64,000 nt of DNA from Prevotella sp. (GTDB taxonomy: Bacteria; Bacteroidota; Bacteroidia; Bacteroidales; Bacteroidaceae): positions 32,735 through 96,734 of the forward strand of contig JAFUDJ010000020.1 of NCBI GenBank assembly GCA_017459445.1. The letters run 5' to 3'. Positions 26,101 to 35,200 of this stretch are shown one piece after another; the stretch's first letter is position 1, and every line of letters begins with the position of its first letter. A program made the translations under genes and the position numbers. The notes beneath the pieces were generated by a model. It made no database searches. It saw nothing but the letters and a program-made list of their open reading frames with translations, and had not been told where the DNA came from.

Positions 26101-26927
26101 CCTATCCCGGCAACCAGGTGTCGCCCTACACGAATCCTACTGTCTATCAGGCAGTGCATAAGTCGCTCGTCGGTCGTGGCGATGCTGCCCGTGGCTGGTC
26201 TATGGGCTGGAAGGTCTGCCAGTGGGCCCGCATGCTGGACGGCGACCACGCGCTGACTATCATCAAAAACCAGTTGCGCCTGATGGACCCGAATGCTACT
26301 ATGAACGATGCCGACGGTGGCACCTACGCCAATATGTTTGACGCGCATGCCCCCTTCCAGATTGACGGAAACTTCGGCTGCTGTGCCGGTATAGCAGAGA
26401 TGTTGCTGCAGTCGCATGCCGGGTTCATGCATGTGCTGCCTGCCCTGCCGTCCGCTTGGTCTGATGGCGAGGTGAAGGGCCTGCGCTCCCGTGGTGGTTT
26501 TGAGGTCACCCGCCTGCAATGGAAGATGGGCAAGGTCGTGTCGCTGAAGGTGAAGTCGACCATTGGCGGCAACCTGCGCCTGCGCAGCAACACCCCGCTG
26601 AAACTGGCCGATGGTACGCCGCTCGCCACCGCCTCGGGCACCAATAGCAATGCGCTGATGCAGGCCTACAACATGCCGGAGCCCATCGTGGTGAACCCGT
26701 CGAAGATTCCGCAGACGAATCTTCCCACCACCTACCTCTATGACATTCCCACCGTTGCCGGTCAGGAGATAGAGCTGGTTGACCAAAGCGCTGTAACGGG
26801 CCTTGAGACCATTCGAAGCCAGCAGCCGTCAGCCTCTGCCGCCATCTATGCCGTTGACGGCAAGCGCGTGACGGACGCCTACCACGGCATCGCCATTACC
26901 AACGGTCGGAAATACGTGCAGAAGTAA
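23193..26927 (+). CDS. Secreted GH95 family glycosidase (alpha-L-fucosidase type)
   Basis: The 1244-residue protein has a signal peptide ([20 protein letters not shown]). An N-terminal beta domain is followed by an Ig-like Big_5-type domain at about 229-335 ([20 protein letters not shown]). GH95 starts at about 346 ([33 protein letters not shown]). GH95 motifs continue with [32 protein letters not shown], and [22 protein letters not shown]95 enzymes release alpha-1,2-linked fucose (some act on L-galactose) by inversion. The C-terminal module ([20 protein letters not shown]) is sorting-like. The divergent propeller/AraC regulator is the likely controller. Exact linkage specificity cannot be read. 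Confidence 0.9.
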   Translation: MNKTRKTLLHLGALLMLLLCPMGVMASQTAVAKWVFSTGYDAEKTGSTVVVYTPNTLGWSQIANTKWTTTQPYFRPNECALLPEDCYVTVHTSDGKWQVTSSGSTPSYLLRLNTASTNKFTAPSDYTDGSKHDQYFEVSMPTTSLTNIKLNFAIGDGSSSATKFGVVYSVDGGSTWTVLSDYTSGSHWNTYVDANYNLNADNKERLIIRMLIQSATKTSNYNLKYVNILAEDTQAPQLVDITPADGDVDVIPTGKVILRFNENVVVKGGAVATLTNNVTKQSHSLTPVVNANKLSFTYEELDLTTSYTFTLPANALADLAGNVFSTAVTTTFTTSDTRPVPPPVLDSKNRLWYHRPAKYWEEALPLGNGRLGAMVSGSVAKDTLQLNEDTFWGQSPNRNHNSKAKAVLSQVQQYIFNKDYAAGQKLAIPNWMSAGSHGAQYQAAGCVLVGFPGHRYDDEEAGQTADARDAQGYVRSLDLSTATATTSYLVDGVTYTRTVFTSFDDNVTIMRLEASEPGKLNFNVCFAAPNKTNMAKLGINKITGDGMIEASLIPARAQTENVDNKVNCYTFIKVVNDGGTQVSSGKQNVLEGGLVAGNPTTPAIEVSDATSATIIISSATNFVNYDDISADAEAKALGYITSYMNKEKSYAASLADHTAKYQEQFNRVSLDLGANAAQEVKDTETRIKEFRSTASDPGLVSNYFQFGRYLLIASSQPGTQPANLQGIWNPNARQYPAWDSKYTSNINVEMNYWPAEVANLAECHNPFIEMVKDVAVTGAETAQEMYGARGWTLHHNTDIWRTTGAVDNGSVGVWPTCNAWFCSHLWEKYLFSGDKQYLAEVYPVLKGCAQFFQDFLVKDPNTGYMVVCPSNSPENHPGIGSYTDDNGKSMNCALFGGVAMDNQMVYDVLKNTAEAARILDTDADFATQLDELRAQLTPYKIGKYGQVQEWQEDWDRENNSHRHLSHLWGAYPGNQVSPYTNPTVYQAVHKSLVGRGDAARGWSMGWKVCQWARMLDGDHALTIIKNQLRLMDPNATMNDADGGTYANMFDAHAPFQIDGNFGCCAGIAEMLLQSHAGFMHVLPALPSAWSDGEVKGLRSRGGFEVTRLQWKMGKVVSLKVKSTIGGNLRLRSNTPLKLADGTPLATASGTNSNALMQAYNMPEPIVVNPSKIPQTNLPTTYLYDIPTVAGQEIELVDQSAVTGLETIRSQQPSASAAIYAVDGKRVTDAYHGIAITNGRKYVQK

Positions 26928-26933
26928 CGCGAG

Positions 26934-26974
26934 GACGTGCCTCAGGGACGGTTGGGCCGCCCATGAGGCACGTC
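26934..26974. terminator. Hairpin after the GH95 gene (first of two)
   Basis: GACGTGCCTCA (26934-26944) pairs with TGAGGCACGTC (26964-26974), with further GGG/CCC pairing inside. No T-run follows, so it may instead stabilise the mRNA end. Confidence 0.6.
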
Positions 26975-26992
26975 ACGTTGCTGCAATGTGGT

Positions 26993-27033
26993 AATCCCCT
27001 GCCTCCGGAATTGTCTTCCGCAGGCAGGGGATT
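26993..27033 (+). terminator. Intrinsic terminator after the GH95 gene
   Basis: AATCCCCTGCCT (26993-27004) pairs with AGGCAGGGGATT (27022-27033) and is followed by TGTTTTT. Confidence 0.85.
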
Positions 27034-27112
27034 TGTTTTTACGCACTCAGGGGGAGTGAAGGCTTACAGCATCCGGACTTGACGCTTGTCCGGTGGATAC
27101 TGCCCCTCATCC

Positions 27113-28591
27113 TTAGTTGCGCATCAGGTTGCGGCTGGCATCCAGTCGCAGGAAGATGAAGAGCAGCAGGGTAAAGCCCCACAGCGAGGAGCCGCCATAG
27201 GAGAAGAACGGCAGTGGAATGCCGATGACGGGTGTCAGTCCCAGCACCATGCCTACATTGATAAAGACATGGAAGAGGAAAATGCTGACCACGCAATAGC
27301 CATAGACGCGCCCGAAACGGAACGGCTGCCGCTCGGACAGGTGGATGAGCCGCAGGATAAGGGCCAGGAACAGTAGCAGCACGCCGGCGGAGCCGAGGAA
27401 GCCTTCCTCCTCGCCGACGGTACAGAAGATGAAGTCGGTATCCTGCTCGGGCACGAACTTCAGCTTGGTCTGCGTGCCGTTCAGGAAGCCCTTGCCCTCC
27501 AGACCGCCCGAGCCGATGGCTATCTCTGACTGGTGCACGTTGTAGCCGGCGCCGCGCAGGTCTTCATCCAAGCCTAACAGCACGTTGATGCGCGAGCGCT
27601 GGTGCGGCTCCATGACTTGGTTCATGATGAGGTCGGCGCCATAGTAGAAGACGACGGAGCCCAGGCTGAAGAGGGCGATGAAGAAATAGTTGCGCAGCCG
27701 GCTCCCCAGCCCCTCCCATACCAGCCAGCCCATCATTGCCACCGTCAGCACTATCTGGACGTAGACGATGTCGAAGACGGGTGTCAGCGAAGGTATTAGC
27801 GACAACAGGTAGGCGGCCAGCGTGACACCCACGCAGCAAAGCAGCATGCGCAGCGCCTTGTGCTGGTTGCAGTACACCCACACCATGCCGATGGAGAACA
27901 GCTGTATCAGCAGCAGCACCGCGAAACGGCCGATGGAGGTCGGCGAGCCGTCGAAGAACACGTCGGCATAACGGATGCCTACCACGAAGTAGACCACCAG
28001 GGCTACCCCGGTGAAGAGGATGCTCCCCGGCATGCCCTCACGGTAGAACATGAGGAAAAACGACAGGTAGACCAGCGCGGAGCCTGTCTCCCGCTGCCCC
28101 ACGATGCACAGCATGGGTAGGAATATCAGCAGCAGGGCGGCGGCAAAATGCTTCCACTGCTGGATGCTGTAGCCATAGGTAGACATCAGCTTGGCCAGCG
28201 CCAGCGCCGTGGCAAACTTCGCAAACTCCGCCGGCTGCAGCCGCAGGGAGCCTATGACCAGCCACGACCGCGAGCCCTTGATGCTGTGCGGATTGAAGAT
28301 GGTGGCAAAGAGCAACAGCAGCAGTAGGGCGTAGATGACGTAGGCAAAGGTGTCGTAGAAGCGGTCGTCGAGCATGATGATGACGAAGCCCAGCACGATG
28401 CTCGTGCCTATCCATACTATCTGCATGCCTGAGCGGGTGGAGAGGCTGAAGATGTCAGGCTCGTCGTACGAATAGCTGGCTCCGCACACGCTAATCCAGC
28501 CGAACGTCAACAGGGCGATATAGATGAGTATCGTCCACCAGTCAATGGAGCGCAGCACGCTCGTGCTCCGTCTATCTGCTTGTTGTGCCAT
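27113..28591 (-). CDS. rodA: Rod-shape-determining SEDS glycosyltransferase RodA
   Basis: The 492-residue polytopic membrane protein of the FtsW/RodA/SpoVE family has about ten hydrophobic segments. Family motifs include GSRSWLVIGSLRLQPAEFAK, the region around SEIAIGSGGLEGKGFLNGTQ and the late VIGIPLPFFSYGGSSLW. RodA polymerises lipid II into glycan strands for side-wall growth, paired with PBP2. The protein is longer than the roughly 370 residues of E. coli, mainly in a mid-protein membrane stretch. It overlaps the upstream PBP2 gene by 20 bp and ends the shape operon. Confidence 0.93.
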   Translation of the reverse strand: MAQQADRRSTSVLRSIDWWTILIYIALLTFGWISVCGASYSYDEPDIFSLSTRSGMQIVWIGTSIVLGFVIIMLDDRFYDTFAYVIYALLLLLLFATIFNPHSIKGSRSWLVIGSLRLQPAEFAKFATALALAKLMSTYGYSIQQWKHFAAALLLIFLPMLCIVGQRETGSALVYLSFFLMFYREGMPGSILFTGVALVVYFVVGIRYADVFFDGSPTSIGRFAVLLLIQLFSIGMVWVYCNQHKALRMLLCCVGVTLAAYLLSLIPSLTPVFDIVYVQIVLTVAMMGWLVWEGLGSRLRNYFFIALFSLGSVVFYYGADLIMNQVMEPHQRSRINVLLGLDEDLRGAGYNVHQSEIAIGSGGLEGKGFLNGTQTKLKFVPEQDTDFIFCTVGEEEGFLGSAGVLLLFLALILRLIHLSERQPFRFGRVYGYCVVSIFLFHVFINVGMVLGLTPVIGIPLPFFSYGGSSLWGFTLLLFIFLRLDASRNLMRN

Positions 28592-30419
28592 AAGCGATGT
28601 GCCTGTGTTGGAACTCCGTGGCCTTCTTTTCCGAGGCCTCCGAGAGCTTACCGTTAATATACTGTTCCATTATCAGCCCGCCAATCGGAACGCCGTAGGT
28701 GGCACCCCAGCCGCCATTCTCGACGTAGACGGCGACGGCTATCTTCGGCTTCTCCATCGGTGCAAAGCCCATGAACACCGAGTGGTCGTGCCCCTTGTTC
28801 TGCGCAGTACCCGTCTTGCCGCAGGCCACAAAGTCGTAATGGGCCAGCGCCTTGCACGTGCCGCCCGTCGCCGAGGCGCGCATGCCCTGTACCACGTAGT
28901 CGTAGGCAGCGCGGCTGGCCAGCGTGCGGTGGCGGCGTGTGTAGAGCGTGTCCAGCTTCTCGTGCTGCACCTGTTTCACCACATGGGGCGTGATGAACCA
29001 TCCCCGGTTGGCAATGGTGGCGCCGAGGTTGGCTATCTGCAGCGGCGTCGCCGTCACCTCGCCCTGCCCGATGGCGATGGAGATGACGGTCAGTCCGTTC
29101 CATGACTTCTTGTAGCGCTCGTCATAGTAGTCGCCGTTGGGTATCATGCCACGGCTCTCACCCGGCAGGTCGACACCCAGCTTGTAGCCGAAGCCCATGC
29201 TGACCATGTAGTCGCGCCATCGGTTCATGGCGTTGTGCACGCTGCCGTACTTCGACAGGTGCTGGTTAATCATATAGTAAAGGCCCCAGCAGAAGTAGCC
29301 GTTGCACGATGTCGACAGCGCCGGCACCAGCGCCAGCGGCGACCCGTGGCCGTGGCAGCCCACGTGCAGCCCCTTGAAGTTAAAGCCGTGCCCACACGGG
29401 TAGGCGGTCTGCGTCGGGTGTGTGATGCCTTCGGTGACGAATGTCAGGCCCTGCGTCGTCTTGAAGGTGGAGCCTGGCGGGTATGTGCCCATGATGCTGC
29501 GGTCGTAGAGGGGTTTCAGCGCGTTGGCACTCAGCATGCGGTGACTCTCCGAGCGCTTGCGGCCCACCATCATGCGCGGGTCGTAGTTGGGCGAGCTGAC
29601 CATGCACAGCACCTCGCCCGTCGACGGCTCGATGGCCACGATGCTGCCTATCTTGCCCTCCATCAGCCGCTCGCCCAATGCCTGCAAGTCGCCGTCTATC
29701 GACAGCTGCAGGTTCTTGCCAGCCACCGGGCGGCGGTCGAAGCGCCCGTTCATATAGCGCCCCTGCACCCGGCCGTGGGCGTCGCGCAGCAGAATCTGCA
29801 TGCCTTTCTCACCCCGCAGCTGCTTTTCATAGCTGCGCTCCACACCGGTCTTGCCGATGTAGTCGCCCGGCAGGTAGTAGTCGTCGGCCTCGATGTCTTT
29901 GGGCGACACCTCTGCGACGTCGCCCAGCACGTGGGCGGCAAAGGGATATTGGTATTGGCGGATGCTGCGCTGTTGGAAATAAAAGCCCGGAAAGCGGAAT
30001 ATTTTTTCCTGGAACACCGAGAAGTCGGCCTCAGACAGCTGGCTCATAAACAGTTGCTGCGTGAAGCGCGAGTAACCAATGGTGTGCTTCACTTCGTCCA
30101 TACGGCGGTCGAAGTCTTCACGGCTGATGTTCAGCGCCTTGCAGAACTCCAGCGTGTCAAGGTGGTCCTTGGCCTCGTTCATGACAACCATGATGTCGTA
30201 GGCAGGCTGGTTGTAGACGAGCAACTGACCCTTGCGGTCCCTGATGACGCCGCGCGACGGGTATTCTATCTTCTTGAGGAAGGCGTTCGAGTCGGCACTT
30301 TTCTTGTAGTCCTCACTCGTAATCTGCAGCTGGAACAGGCGCAGGATGTACACCACCACTATCATGATGGCCACCCCTCCAATGACAAAGCGTCGGTTCT
30401 CCAGCTGAAAATCCTTCAT
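28572..30419 (-). CDS. mrdA: Penicillin-binding protein 2 (elongasome transpeptidase)
   Basis: The 615-residue class B PBP has one N-terminal membrane helix (about 10-28), a dimerisation or pedestal domain, and a transpeptidase domain. The active-site motifs are SxxK in GTYPPGSTFK, SxN in STSCNGYF and KTG in CGKTGTAQN. It cross-links peptidoglycan during elongation with RodA. I chose the ATG at 30419 (MKDFQLENRRFVIGG); an open frame extends 123 codons upstream but is the shadow of mreD. Gene order mreD-pbp2-rodA supports the assignment. Confidence 0.94.
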   Translation of the reverse strand: MKDFQLENRRFVIGGVAIMIVVVYILRLFQLQITSEDYKKSADSNAFLKKIEYPSRGVIRDRKGQLLVYNQPAYDIMVVMNEAKDHLDTLEFCKALNISREDFDRRMDEVKHTIGYSRFTQQLFMSQLSEADFSVFQEKIFRFPGFYFQQRSIRQYQYPFAAHVLGDVAEVSPKDIEADDYYLPGDYIGKTGVERSYEKQLRGEKGMQILLRDAHGRVQGRYMNGRFDRRPVAGKNLQLSIDGDLQALGERLMEGKIGSIVAIEPSTGEVLCMVSSPNYDPRMMVGRKRSESHRMLSANALKPLYDRSIMGTYPPGSTFKTTQGLTFVTEGITHPTQTAYPCGHGFNFKGLHVGCHGHGSPLALVPALSTSCNGYFCWGLYYMINQHLSKYGSVHNAMNRWRDYMVSMGFGYKLGVDLPGESRGMIPNGDYYDERYKKSWNGLTVISIAIGQGEVTATPLQIANLGATIANRGWFITPHVVKQVQHEKLDTLYTRRHRTLASRAAYDYVVQGMRASATGGTCKALAHYDFVACGKTGTAQNKGHDHSVFMGFAPMEKPKIAVAVYVENGGWGATYGVPIGGLIMEQYINGKLSEASEKKATEFQHRHIAYGTTSR

Positions 30420-30439
30420 GGCGTACCCCCTCCCCGTGC

Positions 30440-30937
30440 TTATTTCCTGGCTATCTCGAAGGCAAATATCAGCGCCAGCGTTATCAGCGTGCTGCCAAGG
30501 ACGCACATCGCCCACAGCAGCCAGTTGAAGAAATTGAAGAATTCCAGCGAATAGAACACCAGACAGTAGAGCAACACCAGCGCAACAATATAATAGGTGT
30601 ACTTCACCGAGCCGATGGTGGCCAGCGACGGCTTCAGGTCTTCTGCGGAATCGCGCGGCACGAACAGCTCGAAGAAGTAAGGCTGTACGGCAGCTATTAG
30701 CGTCAGCGAGGCCGATGCCAGGCCCGGCGTGTTGGAGAAGGCATCTACCAGCATGCCCATCAGGAATCCCCACAGCAGAATGCCCCACTTGGGATAGTTG
30801 CGGGGGAACATGGTGATGAAGTAGACGTAGAATAGCGGCGTGGCACAGTTGAACAGGTGGATGCGACCCAGCACCACCGCCTGCACCAAGACAAAGGCGA
30901 CAAACAAAGCTACGCGTTTCAATAAATCCGATGACAT
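30440..30937 (-). CDS. mreD: Rod-shape-determining protein MreD
   Basis: This 165-residue membrane protein has five to six hydrophobic segments with the MreD pattern (ILLWGFLMGMLVDAFSNTPG, then ASASLTLIAAVQPYFFELF). MreD bridges MreC to the elongasome. It is located between mreC and pbp2, as in most Bacteroidota shape operons. The start codon lies 7 bp after a 7-bp-period ATTGACC array that fills the mreC-mreD gap. Confidence 0.92.
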   Translation of the reverse strand: MSSDLLKRVALFVAFVLVQAVVLGRIHLFNCATPLFYVYFITMFPRNYPKWGILLWGFLMGMLVDAFSNTPGLASASLTLIAAVQPYFFELFVPRDSAEDLKPSLATIGSVKYTYYIVALVLLYCLVFYSLEFFNFFNWLLWAMCVLGSTLITLALIFAFEIARK

Positions 30938-30944
30938 CCTAATG

Positions 30945-31021
30945 ATTTACCATTTACTGATTGACCATTTACGATTGAACATTGCCCATTGACTATTGCC
31001 GATTGACCACTGGTTCATTGC
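30945..31021. repeat. 7-bp-period ATTGACC array between mreC and mreD
   Basis: From 30960 the units run ATTGACC, ATTTACG, ATTGAAC, ATTGCCC, ATTGACT, ATTGCCG, ATTGACC, each exactly 7 bp. 7- or 8-bp variants flank this run. The array reaches into the stop codon of mreC and ends 7 bp before the mreD start. Confidence 0.85.
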
Positions 31022-31890
31022 ACATTCAGCTTCAGCGAGTCCTTGGCGGCCTGCATCAGGTGCACCCGCTCACTGATGGACTGGTCGGTGATGACCACCA
31101 CGTCGCGCAGTTTGCCGAAGTCGGTTGACAGGCGCACCTTCAGTTTATACGACAGGCCGTCGCGCGAGTTGTACACCTCGTCAATCTGTCCTACCAGCAC
31201 ACCGGCGGGGAAGATGCTCGAGTAGCCGTTCGTCTCCACCCATTCGCCGCGCTTGAAGCGGGCATGGCGGGGCACTCCCTCGACAAAGGCATAGCCGGCA
31301 TCGCCGCCATACCAGCGCAGCACACCAAAGTAGCCACGCCCGCGAATGGCACAGCTGATGCGTGACGACTTGCCGTTCAGCACCGGTATGACGATGGCAT
31401 AGTGGGCCGACGTCTGGAACACGACGCCCACGATGCCCTTGCCGCAGACCACGCCCATGCCGGTCTGCACGCCGTCTTTCTCACCCTTGTCAATGGTCAT
31501 GAGGTTGTTGAGCTTGTCCACCTCGTTGGTAATCACCTTTGCGGGCACCAGCTTGTACTGGCTCAACGGCTCCAGTTCCTGCTTCTCCGTGGCATCGGCC
31601 CCGTCCGTCGCCTCTCCGTAGAGGCGGCGCAACTGGGTAACCTGACGCTCCAAGTAGAAATTGCGGAGCGTCAGGCTCTCGTTGACTTTCTTCAGCGAGA
31701 AGAACGACTCTACCGACGAGCTCCATTCATAGACCTTTCCCGTCACCGCATTGGCCGACGAGAACCAGACGCTGCTCTGATAGTTGTTGTATTGGAACAA
31801 CAACACCAGGCTGACGACTTCAAATACCACGAAGATGAGCCAGTGGTAGTGGCGTTGCAGAAACTCGAGTAGATTCTTCACAACAGCCAC
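31015..31890 (-). CDS. mreC: Rod-shape-determining protein MreC
   Basis: The 291-residue protein has one N-terminal membrane helix (about 15-33), a short coiled coil (about 65-95) and the MreC double beta-barrel, with motifs such as VDKLNNLMTIDKGEKDGVQT and GMGVVCGKGIVGVV. MreC is the periplasmic scaffold of the elongasome. It starts with GTG immediately after the mreB stop (TAAGTG), indicating coupled translation. The final residues are encoded at the edge of the heptamer array. Confidence 0.93.
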   Translation of the reverse strand: MAVVKNLLEFLQRHYHWLIFVVFEVVSLVLLFQYNNYQSSVWFSSANAVTGKVYEWSSSVESFFSLKKVNESLTLRNFYLERQVTQLRRLYGEATDGADATEKQELEPLSQYKLVPAKVITNEVDKLNNLMTIDKGEKDGVQTGMGVVCGKGIVGVVFQTSAHYAIVIPVLNGKSSRISCAIRGRGYFGVLRWYGGDAGYAFVEGVPRHARFKRGEWVETNGYSSIFPAGVLVGQIDEVYNSRDGLSYKLKVRLSTDFGKLRDVVVITDQSISERVHLMQAAKDSLKLNVQ

Positions 31891-32913
31891 TTATCTCATA
31901 AGGAACGTGAGGCGCCCGACATTCTTCAGCGCAATGCCGGCACCCTTGGCCACGCAGTGCAGCGGGTCGTCGGCCACATTGAAGGGGATGTGCATCTTGT
32001 CGGTCAGACGCTTGTCCAGTCCGCGCAGCAAGGCGCCGCCGCCCGTCAGGTAGATGCCGTTCTTCACGATGTCGGCATACAGCTCAGGGGGCGTGTTCTC
32101 CAGTGCGGCGAGCACGGCAGCCTCGATGCGGGCCACCGTCTTGTCTAAGCAGTGGGCTATCTCCTGATAGCATACAGGCACTTCCATGGGCAGCGCCGTG
32201 ATACGGTTCGGGCCGTGGACGATGTAGTCCTCGGGGGCTTCGTCGCCGAGGTCGGTAAGTGCCGAGCCCACGGCAATCTTGATGCGCTCTGCCATGCGCT
32301 CGCTGACGCGGACGTTATGCTGGCGCGACATGTATTCCTGGATGTCGGCATTCAGGTCGTCGCCGGCTACCTTGATGCTGGTATTGGCCACGATGCCGCC
32401 CAGCGAGATAACGGCAATCTCCGTCGTGCCGCCGCCGATGTCGACAATCATGTTGCCCTCCGGAGCCTCCACGTCGAGGCCGATACCGATGGCGGCTGCC
32501 ATCGGCTCGAATATCAGGTACACGTCACGGCCGTCGGCATGCTCTGCCGAGTCACGCACGGCGCGCAGCTCCACTTCCGTCGAGCCGCTGGGCACGCCAA
32601 TCACCATGCGCAGCGACGGCGAGAAGAACCGCGACCCGGTATGTACCATCTTGATAAGTCCGCGCATCATCTGCTCGCAGGCCGAGAAGTCGGCTATCAC
32701 ACCATCGCGCAGCGGGCGGATGGTCCGTATGTTGTTGTGCTCTTTCTCATACATCATCTTGGCCTTCGTACCAACGGCAATCATCTTGTCGGTATGGCGG
32801 TCGAGGGCTACTACTGACGGCTCGTCAACTACAATCTTATCATCACTGATAATGATGGTATTGGCCGTTCCTAAGTCCATGGCAATCTCCTGGACAAAAC
32901 TGAAAAATCCCAT
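31891..32913 (-). CDS. mreB: Rod-shape-determining actin homologue MreB
   Basis: The 340-residue actin fold begins MGFFSFVQEIAMDLGTANTI and carries the phosphate-1 loop DLGTANT and the phosphate-2 motif VDIGGGTTEIAVISLGG. The adenosine motif YLTGGGALLRGLD lies near the end. MreB filaments under the membrane direct lateral wall synthesis. It heads mreBCD-pbp2-rodA and follows the IMP-cyclohydrolase gene by 38 bp. Confidence 0.97.
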   Translation of the reverse strand: MGFFSFVQEIAMDLGTANTIIISDDKIVVDEPSVVALDRHTDKMIAVGTKAKMMYEKEHNNIRTIRPLRDGVIADFSACEQMMRGLIKMVHTGSRFFSPSLRMVIGVPSGSTEVELRAVRDSAEHADGRDVYLIFEPMAAAIGIGLDVEAPEGNMIVDIGGGTTEIAVISLGGIVANTSIKVAGDDLNADIQEYMSRQHNVRVSERMAERIKIAVGSALTDLGDEAPEDYIVHGPNRITALPMEVPVCYQEIAHCLDKTVARIEAAVLAALENTPPELYADIVKNGIYLTGGGALLRGLDKRLTDKMHIPFNVADDPLHCVAKGAGIALKNVGRLTFLMR

Positions 32914-32930
32914 GCTAATTTGTTTTTTTT

Positions 32931-32962
32931 CCTTTTTACTTTTTTACCTTTTCACTTTTTCC
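32931..32962. repeat. 8-bp-period GTAAAAAG array upstream of mreB
   Basis: AC steps at 32938, 32946 and 32954 mark 8-bp units (CTTTTTAC, TTTTTTAC, CTTTTCAC, TTTTTCCC on the plus strand). In the mreB sense the unit is GTAAAAAG. The array overlaps the last codons and stop of the IMP-cyclohydrolase gene. Confidence 0.7.
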
Positions 32963-33548
32963 CAAACCATGCGTGTATGGCCGTGTCGTAGTGCGAGCTG
33001 ACGCCAAAGGCGCGGGTGGCCAGCATGCGGCGCTGCTCGCGGGTGGTCTCAGCGCCCTGCTCGTTCAGGATGTCGAGCAGTACCGGGTACTCGGCCTTCG
33101 ACGGCACGATGACCACGTCGTTGAAGTTCTTGGCAGCGGCACGTATCAGTGAGATGCCGCCGATGTCTATCTTCTCGATGATGTCAGCCTCCGAGGCTCC
33201 CCCGGCCACTGTCTGCTCAAAGGGGTACAGGTCGACCACCACGAGGTCTATTTCCGGAATGTCATAGTGAGCCATCTGCTCACGGTCGCCCTCGTTGTCG
33301 CGGCGACCCAGGATGCCTCCGAACACTTTCGGATGCAGTGTCTTCACCCTGCCGCCAAGGATGGAGGGGTAGGTCGTCACGTCCTCCACCTTGCCGCAGG
33401 CATAGCCCAGCGACTCAATGAACGCCTGCGTGCCGCCCGTCGACAAGAACTTCACGCCCTCGGCGTCGAGTTTCTGCAGCAACTGCTCCAGCCCATCCTT
33501 GTGGAATACAGAGATGAGTGCTGTCTTAATCTTCTTTCTGTCTGTCAT
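32952..33548 (-). CDS. purH: IMP cyclohydrolase, stand-alone N-terminal (MGS-like) domain of PurH
   Basis: The 198-residue protein has the PurH N-domain motifs: KTALISVFHKDGLEQL, FLSTGGTQAFIESLGY, GGRVKTLHPKVFGGILGRRD and VVDLYPFEQTVAGGAS. This domain closes FAICAR to IMP. Full bifunctional PurH is about 510 residues; the AICAR transformylase domain that should follow is missing and the ORF stops at the inter-domain boundary. The transformylase must then be encoded elsewhere, unless this is a truncation. The gene leads the mreBCD operon. Confidence 0.88.
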   Translation of the reverse strand: MTDRKKIKTALISVFHKDGLEQLLQKLDAEGVKFLSTGGTQAFIESLGYACGKVEDVTTYPSILGGRVKTLHPKVFGGILGRRDNEGDREQMAHYDIPEIDLVVVDLYPFEQTVAGGASEADIIEKIDIGGISLIRAAAKNFNDVVIVPSKAEYPVLLDILNEQGAETTREQRRMLATRAFGVSSHYDTAIHAWFGKK

Positions 33549-33593
33549 AAAAAACTGTCTATTCTAATGCATTAGTGTTTCCGAAACGGGCTG

Positions 33594-33601
33594 CAAAGTT
33601 A
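33594..33601 (-). promoter_or_regulatory. -7 element TAACTTTG for the purH(N)-mreBCD-pbp2-rodA operon
   Basis: The minus strand reads TTTTTTGTAACTTTGCAGCC; TAACTTTG fits the consensus and lies 46 bp before the ATG at 33548. It is the only clear promoter seen for the six-gene operon. Confidence 0.7.
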
Positions 33602-33762
33602 CAAAAAAGACGGAACACGAAAGCACATTTCCCTGAAAATTTTTCGTTCCTATAATAATAAATAATGTATATCAAGTCGCACCTTGGCGGGATGCAGACG
33701 TTTGTGCTGTCCCTTTTGGGAAAATATCTATCCATTTATTCGTCTGTAACAAAATTAATTCG

Positions 33763-33770
33763 TACCTTTG
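33763..33770 (+). promoter_or_regulatory. -7 element TACCTTTG for the outer-membrane protein gene
   Basis: TACCTTTG followed by CAACC lies 36 bp before the ATG at 33806. Confidence 0.75.
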
Positions 33771-33805
33771 CAACCGAAGAGAAAAACCAAGAAAAAAGAC
33801 CCTGT

Positions 33806-35146
33806 ATGATGAAAAGAAGCTTCCTACTGATGGCATTCGTTGCCGTGGCTGCCCTCGCCCATGCCGGTGGCCTGATGACCAACACCAACTACCACATCGC
33901 CTTCGACCGTATGATGGCGCGTGGCGCCTCGTTCGACATCGACGCCGCCTACTCCAATCCCGCCGGATTGGCCTGGGGGCACGAGGGCTGGCAGCTGTCG
34001 CTGAACTTCCAGAAGCCGTGGCAGCACCGCGACGTCACCCTCACCTCGCCCCTCCAGCAGAAGTATGAAGGCAAGGCGTCGGCGCCCATCGTGCCCGCCC
34101 TGTTCGCCTCCTATAAGCACGGACGCTGGGCCTTGTCCACCATGATAGGCATCGTGGGCAGCGGCGGTTTCGTGCAGTACGACGCCGGCGTGCCTATGTT
34201 CAACGTCGTGCTGGCGGGCATGTTCGCACAGAAAGGCATCACTGCCGGCACCTATACCCTTGACTCGCAGATGAAGGGCAAGCAGTACATCTACGGCGGA
34301 CAGCTCAACTTCACCTACCGCCTGTTCGACTGCCTGTCGGCGGCAGTCGGCTTCCGCGCCAACTACTACGACGGCTACTACCGTGGCCACGTCATTGCCA
34401 AGGACCATCCGCTGTTAGGCGACTTGGCCAAGCTGGATCTCGACGTCGACCAGCGCGGCTGGGGCTACACGCCATTGGTGAGCATCGACTATCACAAAGG
34501 CCCCCTCACGCTGGCCGCCCGCTATGAGTTCCGCACGAAAATCAACGTGCCCAACACGACGAACACCCTGAGTGCCGGCCTTGGCGACAACGTGAAAGCC
34601 ATGCTGATGCAGGCCGCCCCCGCCAGCTTGCAGGCCATCGCCACCACCTTGGATGCCAAGACGACGGCCTATAAGGACGGCGAGAAGACACGCTACGACA
34701 TGCCCGCCCTGCTCTCCGTGGCCGCCGGCTACGCCTTCACCCCCTATCTGCGCGGCACGCTGGAGTACCACTTCTTCGACGACAAGCATGCCAAGATGGC
34801 CAACGACAGGCAGAAGCACCTCACCCACGGCACCCATGAGGTGCTGGCAGGCATCGAAGGCGACGTCAACGACTGCCTGACGCTCAGCTTCGGCATGCAG
34901 CATACCGACTACGGCCTGTCCGACGACTACCAGCAGAACACCTCGTTTGCCTGCGACTCCTGGTCGGTAGGACTCGGCGCCGCCGTCAACCTCACCAAGA
35001 AGATGCGCCTCAATCTGGGCTACTTCATGAGTATCTACGACAGCTACCACAAGGAGTGCAAGGCCGAACGCGACGGCTATAACGGAGCGGAAATCTACGA
35101 ACGCACCAACTATGTGTTAGGCATCGGGCTCGACTACAAATTTTAA
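33806..35146 (+). CDS. FadL/OmpP1-like outer-membrane transport protein
   Basis: The 446-residue protein has a signal peptide (MMKRSFLLMAFVAVAALAHA). A FadL-like N-terminal plug region follows (MARGASFDIDAAYSNPAGLA), then a barrel of amphipathic strands ending in an aromatic (LGIGLDYKF). The DAAYSNPAGLA motif is typical of the OmpP1/FadL/TodX family, which moves hydrophobic molecules across the outer membrane. The substrate is unknown. The start at 33806 or 33809 (tandem ATGATG) opens the signal peptide; an upstream in-frame ATG at 33665 precedes the promoter. Confidence 0.8.
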   Translation: MMKRSFLLMAFVAVAALAHAGGLMTNTNYHIAFDRMMARGASFDIDAAYSNPAGLAWGHEGWQLSLNFQKPWQHRDVTLTSPLQQKYEGKASAPIVPALFASYKHGRWALSTMIGIVGSGGFVQYDAGVPMFNVVLAGMFAQKGITAGTYTLDSQMKGKQYIYGGQLNFTYRLFDCLSAAVGFRANYYDGYYRGHVIAKDHPLLGDLAKLDLDVDQRGWGYTPLVSIDYHKGPLTLAARYEFRTKINVPNTTNTLSAGLGDNVKAMLMQAAPASLQAIATTLDAKTTAYKDGEKTRYDMPALLSVAAGYAFTPYLRGTLEYHFFDDKHAKMANDRQKHLTHGTHEVLAGIEGDVNDCLTLSFGMQHTDYGLSDDYQQNTSFACDSWSVGLGAAVNLTKKMRLNLGYFMSIYDSYHKECKAERDGYNGAEIYERTNYVLGIGLDYKF

Positions 35147-35200
35147 GTTTGTTAACAAATGGGCGCCGGCATCGTTCTCCGACGACGAAAGAAGCCTGTT

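Noticed and set aside
28572-30788. Longer start for PBP2 at 30788
   Set aside because: The extra 123 codons overlap mreD out of frame and show no signal or membrane segment; the ATG at 30419 directly precedes the anchor helix.
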